A stretch of DNA of 8,187 bases from Eubacteriales Family XIII. Incertae Sedis bacterium (GCA_031276775.1 JAISML010000208.1:1-8187), one strand, 5' to 3'; numbered from the stretch's first letter, positions 1-6,938 are shown. Numbers and translations are program-made. Notes: generated from the sequence alone by a model not told the origin.

Positions 1-1
1 C

Positions 2-994
2 AGACGCACGGAATTCAGCCCCGCCGTTCGCATTTTCCGCTATGAAACCGAAGGACTCATCACCATCGATTCCTACGAGAGCACGGAGGGAAAGCGCAAC
101 TTCTCCGACGCCGTTTACATCGAGAACGGACATTATCGTGGTTCAATCGAACGCAAGGGGATCGAAATTGTGCCGGAGTACGTTTCCAAGGAACGAAAAA
201 TAGATAAAACCGAGATAATGCGCGATCTGACGGTTGAGGACATCGAAGCGCTGCCCGAAACCAAGACATTCACCGTGCGGAGCGACGCGGACGTGGATGC
301 GACGCAGGATGTGACGCTCACAAGGGCGGGGATCACCCTCGCGATCACCGGATATGACGATGACGGCATACCGGACGCCTGGGACGCGACGATCGTGTAC
401 CGCGGCCTGGAAGATTTTTTGGACGTCGATCGATACTTGGCGCGCGCAACCTACGAAGGAAGTATTGCGGAAGATGTACAGGAATATGCCGTGACCGCAT
501 TGTACCGTTCGGAAGAGAACGCAATCGGAGAGCCCGGCGGATTGGGAACGTCGCACTTTGACGGATCGGACGGCGGGGAAGCCGGAGACGCCGGATCAGG
601 CGTCCGCGACGGCCGGACCGGCGACAATGTCCCCAAATCCGCCAATGGGTCGGGCAACGGCAATGCCGGCTCCGGGAATAAGGGCGACGTCCCGCATCGG
701 AACGAATCCCGGCCCGCGCGCACCGCGCCGATGAACGTTGCGCTCGGCGTCGGCATTGCGGCGCTTCTGCTGCCGACCGTTCCGATCCTGCGCTCGATCA
801 CCGAAAAACGACGGCGCGGCAAAAATCAGGGCGGCGTCGGCGGACGCGGCGACGTCCGGGGGAAAGATCCCGTCGGGCGGAACAGACGATACGCCGGCGG
901 AGGAATCGGCGGTCGGACGCGCTTTGCCCCTCCGCCGCGCGCGTTGGACGCAAGCCGCGCGCACCATAAGCAGGATGCGGAGGATGAACGGTAA
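2..994 (+). CDS. Membrane-anchored surface protein of unknown function (5' end missing)
   Basis: The reading frame is open from the first bases of the window, so this is the last 330 residues of a longer protein; a GTG at 170 could be mistaken for its start but the frame continues upstream with normal-looking protein sequence. In order it shows an extracytoplasmic-looking beta-rich part with an acidic DDDGIPDAWD motif (about residues 119-128, resembling calcium-binding DxDGxxDxW loops), a Gly/Ser/Asn/Asp-rich low-complexity linker (about 177-232), one hydrophobic membrane helix (about 244-263) followed at once by a KRRRGK stop-transfer cluster, and a basic, Gly/Arg-rich cytoplasmic tail of about 60 residues. 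This suggests an outside-in topology, with the N-terminal part outside the cell. No catalytic motif and no LPXTG anchor in the usual place is visible. It converges on ilvD with 13 bases between the stops. Function is not recognised; a role at the cell surface is inference from topology. Confidence 0.75.
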   Translation, partial: RRTEFSPAVRIFRYETEGLITIDSYESTEGKRNFSDAVYIENGHYRGSIERKGIEIVPEYVSKERKIDKTEIMRDLTVEDIEALPETKTFTVRSDADVDATQDVTLTRAGITLAITGYDDDGIPDAWDATIVYRGLEDFLDVDRYLARATYEGSIAEDVQEYAVTALYRSEENAIGEPGGLGTSHFDGSDGGEAGDAGSGVRDGRTGDNVPKSANGSGNGNAGSGNKGDVPHRNESRPARTAPMNVALGVGIAALLLPTVPILRSITEKRRRGKNQGGVGGRGDVRGKDPVGRNRRYAGGGIGGRTRFAPPPRALDASRAHHKQDAEDER

Positions 995-1007
995 GCCGGG
1001 CAGGAAC

Positions 1008-2666
1008 CTATTTCAGCACGGCGCCGGTGTTTGCCGAAGTGACCATGCGGGCGTACCTGGCGAGATATCCCGTCTTGACCTTTGGCTCGGGCAGAATGAG
1101 TTTCTCCCTGCGTTTGGCGGCTTCGTCCTCGGTCAGGCGCACGTTCAGCGTCCTGCCGGGGATGTCGATGTCTATCAGATCGCCGTTTTCGACAAGCGCA
1201 ATGGGTCCTTTGTTCATGGCTTCCGGGCTGATGTGTCCGATGGAAGCGCCCCTGGACGCGCCGGAGAATCTGCCGTCCGTAAGCAGAGCCACGTCCTTGT
1301 CCAAGCCCATGCCCGCGATGGAAGAGGTCGGTCCCAGCATCTCTCTCATGCCCGGACCGCCTTTCGGTCCCTCGTAGCGGATGACGATGACATCGCCTTT
1401 GCGTATCGTTTTGTTCCAGATGGCGGTCACCGCTTCATCCTCGGAATCGAACACGACCGCGGGACCTGAATGCACGAGCATTTCGGGGGCGACTGCGGAT
1501 TCCTTGACCACGGCTCCGTCCGGCGCCAGATTGCCGCGCAAAACGGCAAGTCCCCCCTGCGCGCGGTAGGGTTCGTCGACGGATCGTATCACCGATCGAT
1601 CTTTCACCTCCGCCCGGGCGATGTTCTCCCCGACGGTATGTCCCGTCACGGTGAGGGCGTCCTCGTTCAGCAGGCCTTTTTTGCTGAGTTCGTTCATCAA
1701 GGCGGGGATGCCGCCCGCCGCGTGGAGATCTTCGATGTGATGGACGCCGCTGGGGCTGAGCTTTGCGATGTACGGCGTGCACCGGCTGCGTTCGTCAAAG
1801 ACGGACAGATCAAGATCGATGCCGGCTTCATGCGCGATGGCGGGAAGATGCAGCACCGTGTTGGTGGAACCGGCCATCGCCATATCCGCGGTGATCGCGT
1901 TTTGAAAGGCTGCGGGGGTGAGGATGTCACGGGGTTTGACGTCGTTTTGCACCAATGCCATGATCCGCATACCCGCCGTCTTCGCGAGACGGATGCGTTC
2001 GCCGCTGTCGCAGAGCGCGGTACCGTTGTAGGGCAGACCCATGCCCAATGCTTCCGTCAGGCAGTTCATGCTGTTCGCCGTAAACAGACCGCTGCAGGAT
2101 CCGCAGCCGGGACAGGCGTTCTCCGCGATGTTTTCCAATTCGTCTTCGTCGATGCCGCCGTTCCTGTAAGCGCCGATTCCTTCCATGATACTGTTGAAGT
2201 CCAGCGTTTTCCCGCCCGCGTGTCCGGCGCGCATCGGACCGCCGCTGACCACGATGGACGGAATGTTCAGCCGCGCCGCCGCCATGAGCATGCCGGGGAC
2301 GATCTTGTCGCAGTTCGGAATGAGCACAAGTCCGTCAAACTGATGCGCTACGGCCATGGCTTCGATGGAATCGCAGATCAGTTCCCGGCTGGCCAAAGGG
2401 TATTTCATGCCTTGATGCCCCATGGCGATGCCGTCGCATATGCCGATGGCGGGAAATTCGACGGGTGTGCCCCCGGACATCAGGACGCCCGTCTTAGCCG
2501 CCGCCGCAATGCGATCCAAAAGCATATGCCCGGGTATGATTTCGTTCTGTGCGTTGACGATGCCGATAAGGGGTCTGTCGATCTCGCTGCGGGTGTAACC
2601 CATCCCATAGAAAAGGCTTCTGACCGCCGATCCGGAAGGCCCCTCCTTGATCCGATTGCTGTTCAT
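1008..2666 (-). CDS. ilvD: Dihydroxy-acid dehydratase (IlvD)
   Basis: Dehydrates 2,3-dihydroxyisovalerate and 2,3-dihydroxy-3-methylvalerate to the 2-oxoacids that precede valine, leucine and isoleucine; cytoplasmic Fe-S enzyme. At 552 residues it has the compact length of IlvD proteins shorter than the E. coli enzyme. Visible family signatures: GICDGIAMGH (Asp78, Mg ligand position), NCDKIVPGM (Cys119, Asp120, Lys121, the lysine that is carbamylated in the family), CPGCGSCSGLFTANSMNCL (from residue 184), YEGPKGGPGMREM, and GRFSGASRGASIGHISPEA near the C-terminus. Where oxygen-stable [2Fe-2S] members have a third cluster cysteine (PCN), this protein has IPGH, as in the oxygen-labile E. coli type. 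The start is the ATG at 2666, because a GGAGGAG lies 3 nt before it; the ATG at 2678 is itself part of that ribosome binding site region. It has its own promoter but no visible terminator separates it from the CoA-transferase gene upstream. Confidence 0.97.
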   Translation of the reverse strand: MNSNRIKEGPSGSAVRSLFYGMGYTRSEIDRPLIGIVNAQNEIIPGHMLLDRIAAAAKTGVLMSGGTPVEFPAIGICDGIAMGHQGMKYPLASRELICDSIEAMAVAHQFDGLVLIPNCDKIVPGMLMAAARLNIPSIVVSGGPMRAGHAGGKTLDFNSIMEGIGAYRNGGIDEDELENIAENACPGCGSCSGLFTANSMNCLTEALGMGLPYNGTALCDSGERIRLAKTAGMRIMALVQNDVKPRDILTPAAFQNAITADMAMAGSTNTVLHLPAIAHEAGIDLDLSVFDERSRCTPYIAKLSPSGVHHIEDLHAAGGIPALMNELSKKGLLNEDALTVTGHTVGENIARAEVKDRSVIRSVDEPYRAQGGLAVLRGNLAPDGAVVKESAVAPEMLVHSGPAVVFDSEDEAVTAIWNKTIRKGDVIVIRYEGPKGGPGMREMLGPTSSIAGMGLDKDVALLTDGRFSGASRGASIGHISPEAMNKGPIALVENGDLIDIDIPGRTLNVRLTEDEAAKRREKLILPEPKVKTGYLARYARMVTSANTGAVLK

Positions 2667-2669
2667 GTT

Positions 2670-2676
2670 CTCCTCC
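2670..2676 (-). promoter_or_regulatory. Ribosome binding site that sets the ilvD start
   Basis: GGAGGAG reads toward ilvD with 3 nt (5 nt from its first GGAGG) to the ATG at 2666. The other in-frame ATG, at 2678, overlaps the upstream edge of this site and has no comparable site of its own, so the shorter protein is preferred. Confidence 0.75.
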
Positions 2677-2692
2677 ATCTCTCACGCGTTTG

Positions 2693-2723
2693 CGGTCTGC
2701 GGACCGGGGCGCTTTGTGCGCCC
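2693..2723 (-). other. Two abutting hairpins in the ilvD leader
   Basis: Two perfect inverted repeats sit directly next to each other in the predicted 5' untranslated RNA. 2707-2723 has 6-bp arms (GGGCGC/GCGCCC) with a 5-nt loop, and 2693-2706 has 5-bp arms (CGGTC/GACCG) with a 4-nt loop. The first would begin at about the predicted transcription start. No U-tract follows, so they do not look like a terminator; a 5' RNA-stabilising structure or a protein-binding site is possible. Confidence 0.5.
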
Positions 2724-2729
2724 ATCCTT

Positions 2730-2758
2730 ATTCAAACACGATTGCGGAGGATTGTCAA
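2730..2758 (-). promoter_or_regulatory. Promoter for ilvD
   Basis: A perfect -35 hexamer TTGACA (2753-2758) is followed by a 17-bp spacer and a -10 hexamer TTGAAT (2730-2735, four of six consensus bases). TG one base before the -10 gives an extended -10. Transcription would start near 2723 and give a leader of about 57 nt. The position in the 219-bp gap upstream of ilvD fits a sigma-70/sigma-A promoter. Confidence 0.65.
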
Positions 2759-2782
2759 TTCCGTCGCCGCAATGTCCGGCGC

Positions 2783-2845
2783 GGTTGCTGTTCGGCTGCT
2801 GTTCACGGGGCGGCCGCGGACTGCGCGAACGTCCGGAACTTCCGG
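2783..2845. repeat. Tandem 11-bp repeat and short palindrome upstream of the ilvD promoter
   Basis: GGTTGCTGTTC (2783-2793) is followed immediately by GGCTGCTGTTC (2794-2804), a tandem repeat with one mismatch. About 30 bases further lies CCGGAACTTCCGG (2833-2845), 6-bp arms around one base. Both lie upstream of the ilvD -35 element and downstream of the CoA-transferase stop. They could be regulator sites, but equally could be chance in GC-rich DNA. Apart from these, the promoter and the leader hairpins, I see nothing in 2667-2885. Confidence 0.25.
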
Positions 2846-2885
2846 CGCAAACCGGGGATTTTCTGTCGCCCAAACAGTGCGCGCG

Positions 2886-4229
2886 TCAGCGATTGCTCCT
2901 TCTCCAGATTTTCTGTTTCTCGGCGGAGGCGATCAGTTCGTCCCGAAAGATCGGATGGGCGATGGAGATCATTTTTTCCGCTCTCTCCCAAGTGGACAAA
3001 CCGGCGAGATTGACCGATCCGTATTCCGTCACGATGTAAAAAGCCTGACTCCTCGGGTCGGTGACGATGTTGCCCTCGCTCATCGAAGGGACGATCCGCG
3101 ATCGCTGCGTTCCGTCGGGGGAACGGTAGGTGGACGTCAGGCAGACAAAGCCTTTCCCTCCGTTCGAGAGGAAGGCGCCGGTCAAAAAGTCCAACTGGCC
3201 TCCGGAACCGCTTATGTTCCGGAATCCCACCGTTTCGGCGCATACTTGTCCGTAAAGATCGGCTTCGAGCGCGCTGTTGATGCAGATCATCTTATCGTTT
3301 GACGCGATCACATACGGATCGTTCACATAGTCGACGGGGAAGGACCAACTGTTCGGATTGCGATCCACCCAGTCGTAGGTCTCTTTTGTGCCGAGGGCCA
3401 GCGTCCAGACGGATTTGCCTTTGTGTTCCTCTTTGCGGCTGTTGCTCAATTTCCCCGCTTTGTCGATTTTCACAAAGGCGTCTCCGATCATCTCGGAATG
3501 GCAGCCCAAGTCCTTGAGATCCGATTCGGCGATCAGGCTGCCTACGACGTCGGGCAGACTGCCGATGCCGATTTGCAGCACGGAACCGTTTTCGATCATG
3601 CCCACGATGTGGCGCGCGATCGCGATCTCTTCCGCCGATGGCTGTTTGTTGACGAGTTCGGCCAGGGGATCGTGTTCCCCCCGGACGATCATGTCGGCTT
3701 CGGAAATATGAATCGTGTGATTTGTTCCGCATCCCAGGGTGAACGGATAGTGTTCGTTTTCCTCCAGGACGACGGTCTTCGCCGCGCCCACGATCGATCT
3801 TGCGGCTGCGTTTGACAGACCCAGGCTGAAATATCCGTTTTCATCCATCTTCGACACCGCGAGAAATGCGACGTCCACCGACAGATGGCGTCTGTAGAAA
3901 TAGGGCAGGTACCGGAAAGTCATGGGCAGGTAATTGCATAAGTTCCGATCGTGCAATTTGCGCTCGTACGCGCTGAAATGCCAACTGTTGTACGTGAATG
4001 TCCCGCATTCCGGATCCGCTTCCGCGACCGCGATGCGCGGCGCAATCCGCAGTCCTCCCCGGATTTTCACATCCGTCAGTTCCTCTTTGCGTTTCGCCAG
4101 CGCCAAGTCTGCCAGATCCGGATAGTTCGCGCCCATGCCGTAATCGACCCAGTCTCCGGATTTCACGCAGCCTGCCGCTTCGGAGGGCGTACGCAACTTG
4201 TCCGCGTAGAGTTTCGCGATCTTTGTCAA
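2886..4229 (-). CDS. Acyl-CoA:acetate CoA-transferase (butyryl-CoA:acetate CoA-transferase family)
   Basis: Member of the acetyl-CoA hydrolase/transferase family. It would transfer CoA from a short-chain acyl-CoA to acetate through a glutamyl-CoA intermediate, releasing the free acid and acetyl-CoA in the cytoplasm. With 447 residues it has the usual family length. Seen: SGDWVDYG near residue 24, GIGSLPDVVGSLIAESDL (221-238), CHSEM with the expected catalytic glutamate at about 246, ISGSGGQLDFLTGA, and a C-terminus FRDELI...IWRRSNR that I recall as nearly identical in Roseburia-type butyryl-CoA:acetate CoA-transferases. The start is taken as TTG at 4229: AAAGGAG lies 9 nt upstream, and the TTG overlaps the gamma-subunit stop (TTGA), showing translational coupling; a TTG at 4253 would give 8 extra residues. 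Placed last in the oxidoreductase operon, it probably processes that enzyme's acyl-CoA product (isobutyryl-, isovaleryl- or 2-methylbutyryl-CoA). Family assignment is firm; the exact acyl substrate is not. Confidence 0.93.
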   Translation of the reverse strand: MTKIAKLYADKLRTPSEAAGCVKSGDWVDYGMGANYPDLADLALAKRKEELTDVKIRGGLRIAPRIAVAEADPECGTFTYNSWHFSAYERKLHDRNLCNYLPMTFRYLPYFYRRHLSVDVAFLAVSKMDENGYFSLGLSNAAARSIVGAAKTVVLEENEHYPFTLGCGTNHTIHISEADMIVRGEHDPLAELVNKQPSAEEIAIARHIVGMIENGSVLQIGIGSLPDVVGSLIAESDLKDLGCHSEMIGDAFVKIDKAGKLSNSRKEEHKGKSVWTLALGTKETYDWVDRNPNSWSFPVDYVNDPYVIASNDKMICINSALEADLYGQVCAETVGFRNISGSGGQLDFLTGAFLSNGGKGFVCLTSTYRSPDGTQRSRIVPSMSEGNIVTDPRSQAFYIVTEYGSVNLAGLSTWERAEKMISIAHPIFRDELIASAEKQKIWRRSNR

Positions 4230-4768
4230 TGTTCTTCGCTCCTTTCCCGCCAAGCGGAAAGCGCGCTTTCGTTGATGGGGATGAAAGCCTCTTTTTTCCC
4301 CGAGAATTTTCTCCGCAAAGCTTCGCCCACCGAGTCGGGCGACACGATGTTCGATTTGCGGATCACGGCCCCGAGCATCACGATGTTCGCTATTTTTTCA
4401 TTGAGGATGTCCCGCGCCAATTCGATGCAGTCCACCGCAACGGATACGACGTCGGATCGGCGCGGTTTGCGGCCAATCAAGGATCTGTTGATGAACACGA
4501 GTCCCTCCGGATCCACGTCGTCTTCGAACTTGTCCAACGAGGGTTCGTTCATCGCGATCAGAATCCCGGCCTCGGTGATGATGGGAGACGCGATCGGCCC
4601 GTCGGAAACAATGACGGAGCAATTTGCCGTCCCTCCCCTCATTTCGGGACCGTAAGAAGGCATGTAGGTCACCTGTTTCCCGTCGATCATGGCAGCGTAA
4701 GCCAGAAGTTCGCCCATCAACATGATTCCTTGACCGCCAAAGCCGGCGAACAACAATCGGTGTGTCAT
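4226..4768 (-). CDS. 2-oxoacid:ferredoxin oxidoreductase, gamma subunit
   Basis: Gamma subunit of a VOR/KOR-type 2-oxoacid oxidoreductase, the catalytic-domain component that in this superfamily contributes to CoA handling. 180 residues, the normal size for a stand-alone gamma subunit. Seen: a glycine-rich N-terminal GFGGQGIMLMGELLAYAA (about residues 8-25), the family signature YMPSYGPEMRGGTANCSV (about 35-52), and a C-terminal Rossmann-like region with NIVMLGAV. The ATG at 4768 is chosen because AAAGGAG sits 8 nt upstream and the ATG overlaps the beta-subunit stop (ATGA); the frame runs on upstream but only as a shadow of the beta gene. Its own stop overlaps the CoA-transferase start. The protein should act only in complex with the alpha, beta and delta subunits encoded just upstream. 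Which 2-oxoacid the complex uses cannot be read from this subunit. Confidence 0.95.
   Translation of the reverse strand: MTHRLLFAGFGGQGIMLMGELLAYAAMIDGKQVTYMPSYGPEMRGGTANCSVIVSDGPIASPIITEAGILIAMNEPSLDKFEDDVDPEGLVFINRSLIGRKPRRSDVVSVAVDCIELARDILNEKIANIVMLGAVIRKSNIVSPDSVGEALRRKFSGKKEAFIPINESALSAWRERSEEH
4239..4245 (-). promoter_or_regulatory. Ribosome binding site that sets the CoA-transferase TTG start
   Basis: AAAGGAG lies inside the last codons of the gamma-subunit gene, 9 nt before the TTG at 4229. No ATG or GTG fits this site, and the alternative TTG at 4253 is upstream of it, so this site decides the start. Confidence 0.7.
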
Positions 4769-5511
4769 CTTCCAATCTCCTTTGTCTTGAAATTGCCAAG
4801 CGGATAATAGGGGATCATGTCGGTCCGCAACCATTCCAGGGACGCGATCGGAGACAGACCCCAGTTCGTCGGACAGGTGGAGAGAAATTCCACGAAACTG
4901 AAGCCTACGCCCGCTTTTTGCGTTTCAAGCGCGCGAAGCGTCGCTTTCTTCGCTTTTCTCACGTTCGCGGGGCTGTCCAGGGATACGCGCTCGACAAACG
5001 CGGCGCTTTCAATGGTCGCGATGATTTCCGCCATTCTCAGCGGCTTGCCGTTCGCCGCCTCCGATCTGCCGCCGGCCGTCGTCGTCGTCTTTTGCCCGAT
5101 CAGGGTGGTGGGCGCCATTTGACCGCCCGTCATGCCGTAGACCGCGTTGTTGATAAAGAATGTCGTGAAATTCTCACCGCGGTGCGCCGCGTGAATGATC
5201 TCTCCCGTGCCGATGGACGCCAGATCGCCGTCGCCCTGATAGGTGAAGACGATGTTGTCGGGATGCACCCGCTTGATGCCCGAAGCGATCGCCGGCGCTC
5301 TGCCGTGCATGGATTCGCACATGTCGACATTCATGTAGTTGTGCGCGACGATACTGCAGCCGATGGGTACGACGCCGATGGCGCGCCCCAACTCTCCGCG
5401 CTCGCAGAGGGCTTCCATGATCAGCCTGTGCGCGATACCGTGCGTGCAACCGGGGCAGTAGGACGTGTGTTCCTCCCTCATCCCCTTTGTGTACTCAAAC
5501 AATGGCAGCAA
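4765..5511 (-). CDS. 2-oxoacid:ferredoxin oxidoreductase, beta (thiamine diphosphate) subunit
   Basis: Binds thiamine diphosphate and the catalytic [4Fe-4S] cluster, and carries out decarboxylation with electron transfer to ferredoxin. 248 residues. Seen: CPGC (Cys19, Cys22), GCS (Cys52) and STCP (Cys213), the four cluster ligands expected for the family; the thiamine diphosphate/Mg motif GDGD at 93-96 with its partner NN at 121-122; and YGMTGGQMAPTT (125-136), typical of the VOR/KOR branch rather than of pyruvate oxidoreductase. The start is TTG at 5511, 1 nt after the alpha-subunit stop, with GGAGGTGA (5518-5525) 6 nt upstream; the resulting N-terminus LFEYTKGM...YCPGC has the spacing usual for these proteins. 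An ATG at 5481 would be closer to the cysteines but has a poorly spaced ribosome site. Branched-chain 2-oxoacids (VOR) or 2-oxoglutarate (KOR) are both possible substrates. Confidence 0.96.
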   Translation of the reverse strand: MLPLFEYTKGMREEHTSYCPGCTHGIAHRLIMEALCERGELGRAIGVVPIGCSIVAHNYMNVDMCESMHGRAPAIASGIKRVHPDNIVFTYQGDGDLASIGTGEIIHAAHRGENFTTFFINNAVYGMTGGQMAPTTLIGQKTTTTAGGRSEAANGKPLRMAEIIATIESAAFVERVSLDSPANVRKAKKATLRALETQKAGVGFSFVEFLSTCPTNWGLSPIASLEWLRTDMIPYYPLGNFKTKEIGR

Positions 5512-5512
5512 T

Positions 5513-6592
5513 TCAGTTCACCTCCGATATATTCTTCGCGGCGGCCACGATCTCTTCGGGGGTCAGGAGCATCCCGCCCGTACGATGAATGAGCTTGACC
5601 GGGAATCTTCCGTTGACGCCCAATTTGACGTCCTGTATCAGTTGTCCTTTTGACAGTTCCACCGAAACGACGGCTTTCGTCCGCTTGTCTATTCCGTCGA
5701 AAGCGCGGTAGGGGAAAGGCCATAGGGTGATCGGCCGGATAAGCCCGCCCTTGATTCTCATGCGCTTTAACGCGGTCAACGATTCTTTCACGATTCGGGA
5801 AGTGGATCCAAAAGCGACGAAGACGATTTCCGCCCCGTCGAGATCGATCGCTTCATAGCTTGTCAGCTCGATTTCGGCGCGCGCGTATTTTTCCCCGCGC
5901 TCCTCGATCGAGCGTTCCAGTTCATCGGGCTTCAAACGCAACGATCGGATGACGCGCCGCTCCCTGCTGCCGCGGTGTCCCGTGACGGCCCACGGGTTCA
6001 ATGCATGCAAGTCCGTCGTCGGTATCGTTTCAACGCCGTCGGGCACCACAACCGGTTCCATCATCTGCCCCAGCATGCCGTCCACCAGAAGCATGAGGGG
6101 ATTCCGGTATTTTTCGGCCGTTTCGTAAGCCTGCATCAGGATGTTTATGGATTCCTGAATCGAAGCGGGCGCGTAGACGAGCGTATGGTAATCGACGATT
6201 CCCCCGACCCGAGTCGCCAGAAAATAGTCCGCCTGTCCGGGTTGAATGCCGCCCACGCCCGGACCGCCCCTGGACACATTCAGCAGAACCATCGGAATGT
6301 TTGCCGAACACAAAAAGGATATCCCTTCCTGCATGAGGGCGATGCCCGGGGAAGAGGATGAGATGAGCGCCCGTCCGCCCGCAGCAGCCGCGCCGTAAGC
6401 CATGCTGATTGCGGCCAGTTCGCTTTCGGCCTGAACGAAAGATCCGCCCACCGAGGGCAGAACCCTCGACATATATTCGGTCAGCTCATTCTGCGGTGTG
6501 ATCGGATATCCGAAGTAGTAACGGCAGCCTGCCGCAATCGCCGCTTCGGCAAACGCCTCATTTCCTTTGAGCAATTGCCTGTTGTCAGTCAT
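5513..6592 (-). CDS. vorB: 2-oxoacid:ferredoxin oxidoreductase, alpha subunit (VorB/KorA type)
   Basis: Alpha subunit of the same complex, carrying the pyrimidine-binding half of the thiamine diphosphate site. 359 residues, in the normal range for a separate alpha subunit. Seen: KGNEAFAEAAIAAGCRYYFGYPITP (from residue 9), QAESELAAISMAYGAA (54-69; the Glu is the expected cofactor-activating residue), SSSSPGIALMQEG (78-90), NVSRGGPG (105-112), DYFLATRVGG and LGQMMEPV, all in family order, then a C-terminal transketolase-like domain. The ATG at 6592 follows a GGGAGATAA ribosome site; the longer upstream frame is arginine-rich and has no such site. The gene follows the delta subunit after 117 bases, the widest internal gap of the operon, and its last codons contain the ribosome site for beta. 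The symbol follows the common database name for this subunit type; it does not prove a branched-chain substrate. Confidence 0.95.
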   Translation of the reverse strand: MTDNRQLLKGNEAFAEAAIAAGCRYYFGYPITPQNELTEYMSRVLPSVGGSFVQAESELAAISMAYGAAAAGGRALISSSSPGIALMQEGISFLCSANIPMVLLNVSRGGPGVGGIQPGQADYFLATRVGGIVDYHTLVYAPASIQESINILMQAYETAEKYRNPLMLLVDGMLGQMMEPVVVPDGVETIPTTDLHALNPWAVTGHRGSRERRVIRSLRLKPDELERSIEERGEKYARAEIELTSYEAIDLDGAEIVFVAFGSTSRIVKESLTALKRMRIKGGLIRPITLWPFPYRAFDGIDKRTKAVVSVELSKGQLIQDVKLGVNGRFPVKLIHRTGGMLLTPEEIVAAAKNISEVN

Positions 6593-6593
6593 T

Positions 6594-6713
6594 TTATCTC
6601 CCTCTCCGTTCTGTCGCCTCTGTCTCCGGCCGTCCGGCATGACGGGCGCTGCGGGCAAAACGCGCCGCAACCCGCGCGCCGCCGCTCCGGAAGCCGATTG
6701 GCATTGCGATCAT
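6594..6713 (-). other. Gap between delta and alpha subunits, spanned by a doubtful 39-codon frame
   Basis: The 117 bases between the delta-subunit stop and the alpha-subunit start can be read as one small frame. It opens with an ATG overlapping the delta stop (ATGA) and closes with TAA 1 nt before the alpha start. The would-be peptide (MIAMPIGFRSGG..., rich in Ala and Arg) has the composition of non-coding GC-rich DNA and lacks a clear ribosome site, so I do not call it a gene. The same stretch holds an inverted repeat with 7-bp arms (GTTGCGG/CCGCAGC, one G-U pair) that could be an RNA-processing or stability element. Confidence 0.2.
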
Positions 6714-6928
6714 TGCCGCTTGTAGACGGCAATCGCTCCGTCGGGACACATCAGCGCACAGTTCAGGCAGCCGGTGCAATCCTCGGAACCGTTTGCCGTG
6801 ACCGCCCGGTAGCCGTATTTGTTGCGCGCGTCCCTGCCGGAACTCAGTATCTTTTTCGGACACGCCTCCACGCACAGATTGCAGCCTTTGCATTTCTCCG
6901 CGTCTATTTTTACGAATATCTGCGGCAT
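6710..6928 (-). CDS. 2-oxoacid oxidoreductase delta subunit, 2x[4Fe-4S] ferredoxin
   Basis: Small electron-transfer subunit that passes electrons from the thiamine diphosphate site to free ferredoxin. 72 residues with two complete [4Fe-4S] motifs: CKGCNLCVEACP (Cys13, 16, 19, 23) and CTGCLNCALMCP (Cys51, 54, 57, 61), separated by a 27-residue stretch that is typical of KorD/VorD-like dicluster proteins. No cluster ligand is missing. The ATG at 6928 is supported by AAGGAGG 5 nt upstream; a longer frame starting at 6997 would only read through the end of the ATPase gene. It begins 10 nt after the ATPase stop, so the two are almost certainly co-transcribed. As a stand-alone sequence it could be a general ferredoxin, but its position directly before alpha, beta and gamma makes the delta role by far the best reading. 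Confidence 0.93.
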   Translation of the reverse strand: MPQIFVKIDAEKCKGCNLCVEACPKKILSSGRDARNKYGYRAVTANGSEDCTGCLNCALMCPDGAIAVYKRQ

Positions 6929-6938
6929 TTGTCCCTCC

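Noticed and set aside
254..268. LPETK in the surface protein as a sortase sorting signal
   Set aside because: It lies more than 200 residues before the C-terminus, is followed by threonine instead of glycine, and has no membrane helix directly after it.
995..1007. Shared bidirectional terminator between the convergent surface-protein gene and ilvD
   Set aside because: The 13-base gap and its flanks show no hairpin with a T-run on either strand; termination must occur by another means or within the neighbouring genes.
738..1469. A 243-codon plus-strand frame bridging the surface-protein end and ilvD
   Set aside because: It overlaps the real gene in another frame and then runs antisense to ilvD; composition is typical of a shadow frame.
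1470..3302. A 610-codon open frame on the plus strand, opposite ilvD and the CoA-transferase
   Set aside because: It runs antisense across two clear genes and the gap between them; its His/Arg/Gly/Asp-rich translation has no recognisable domain. Such long antisense frames are common in GC-rich coding DNA.
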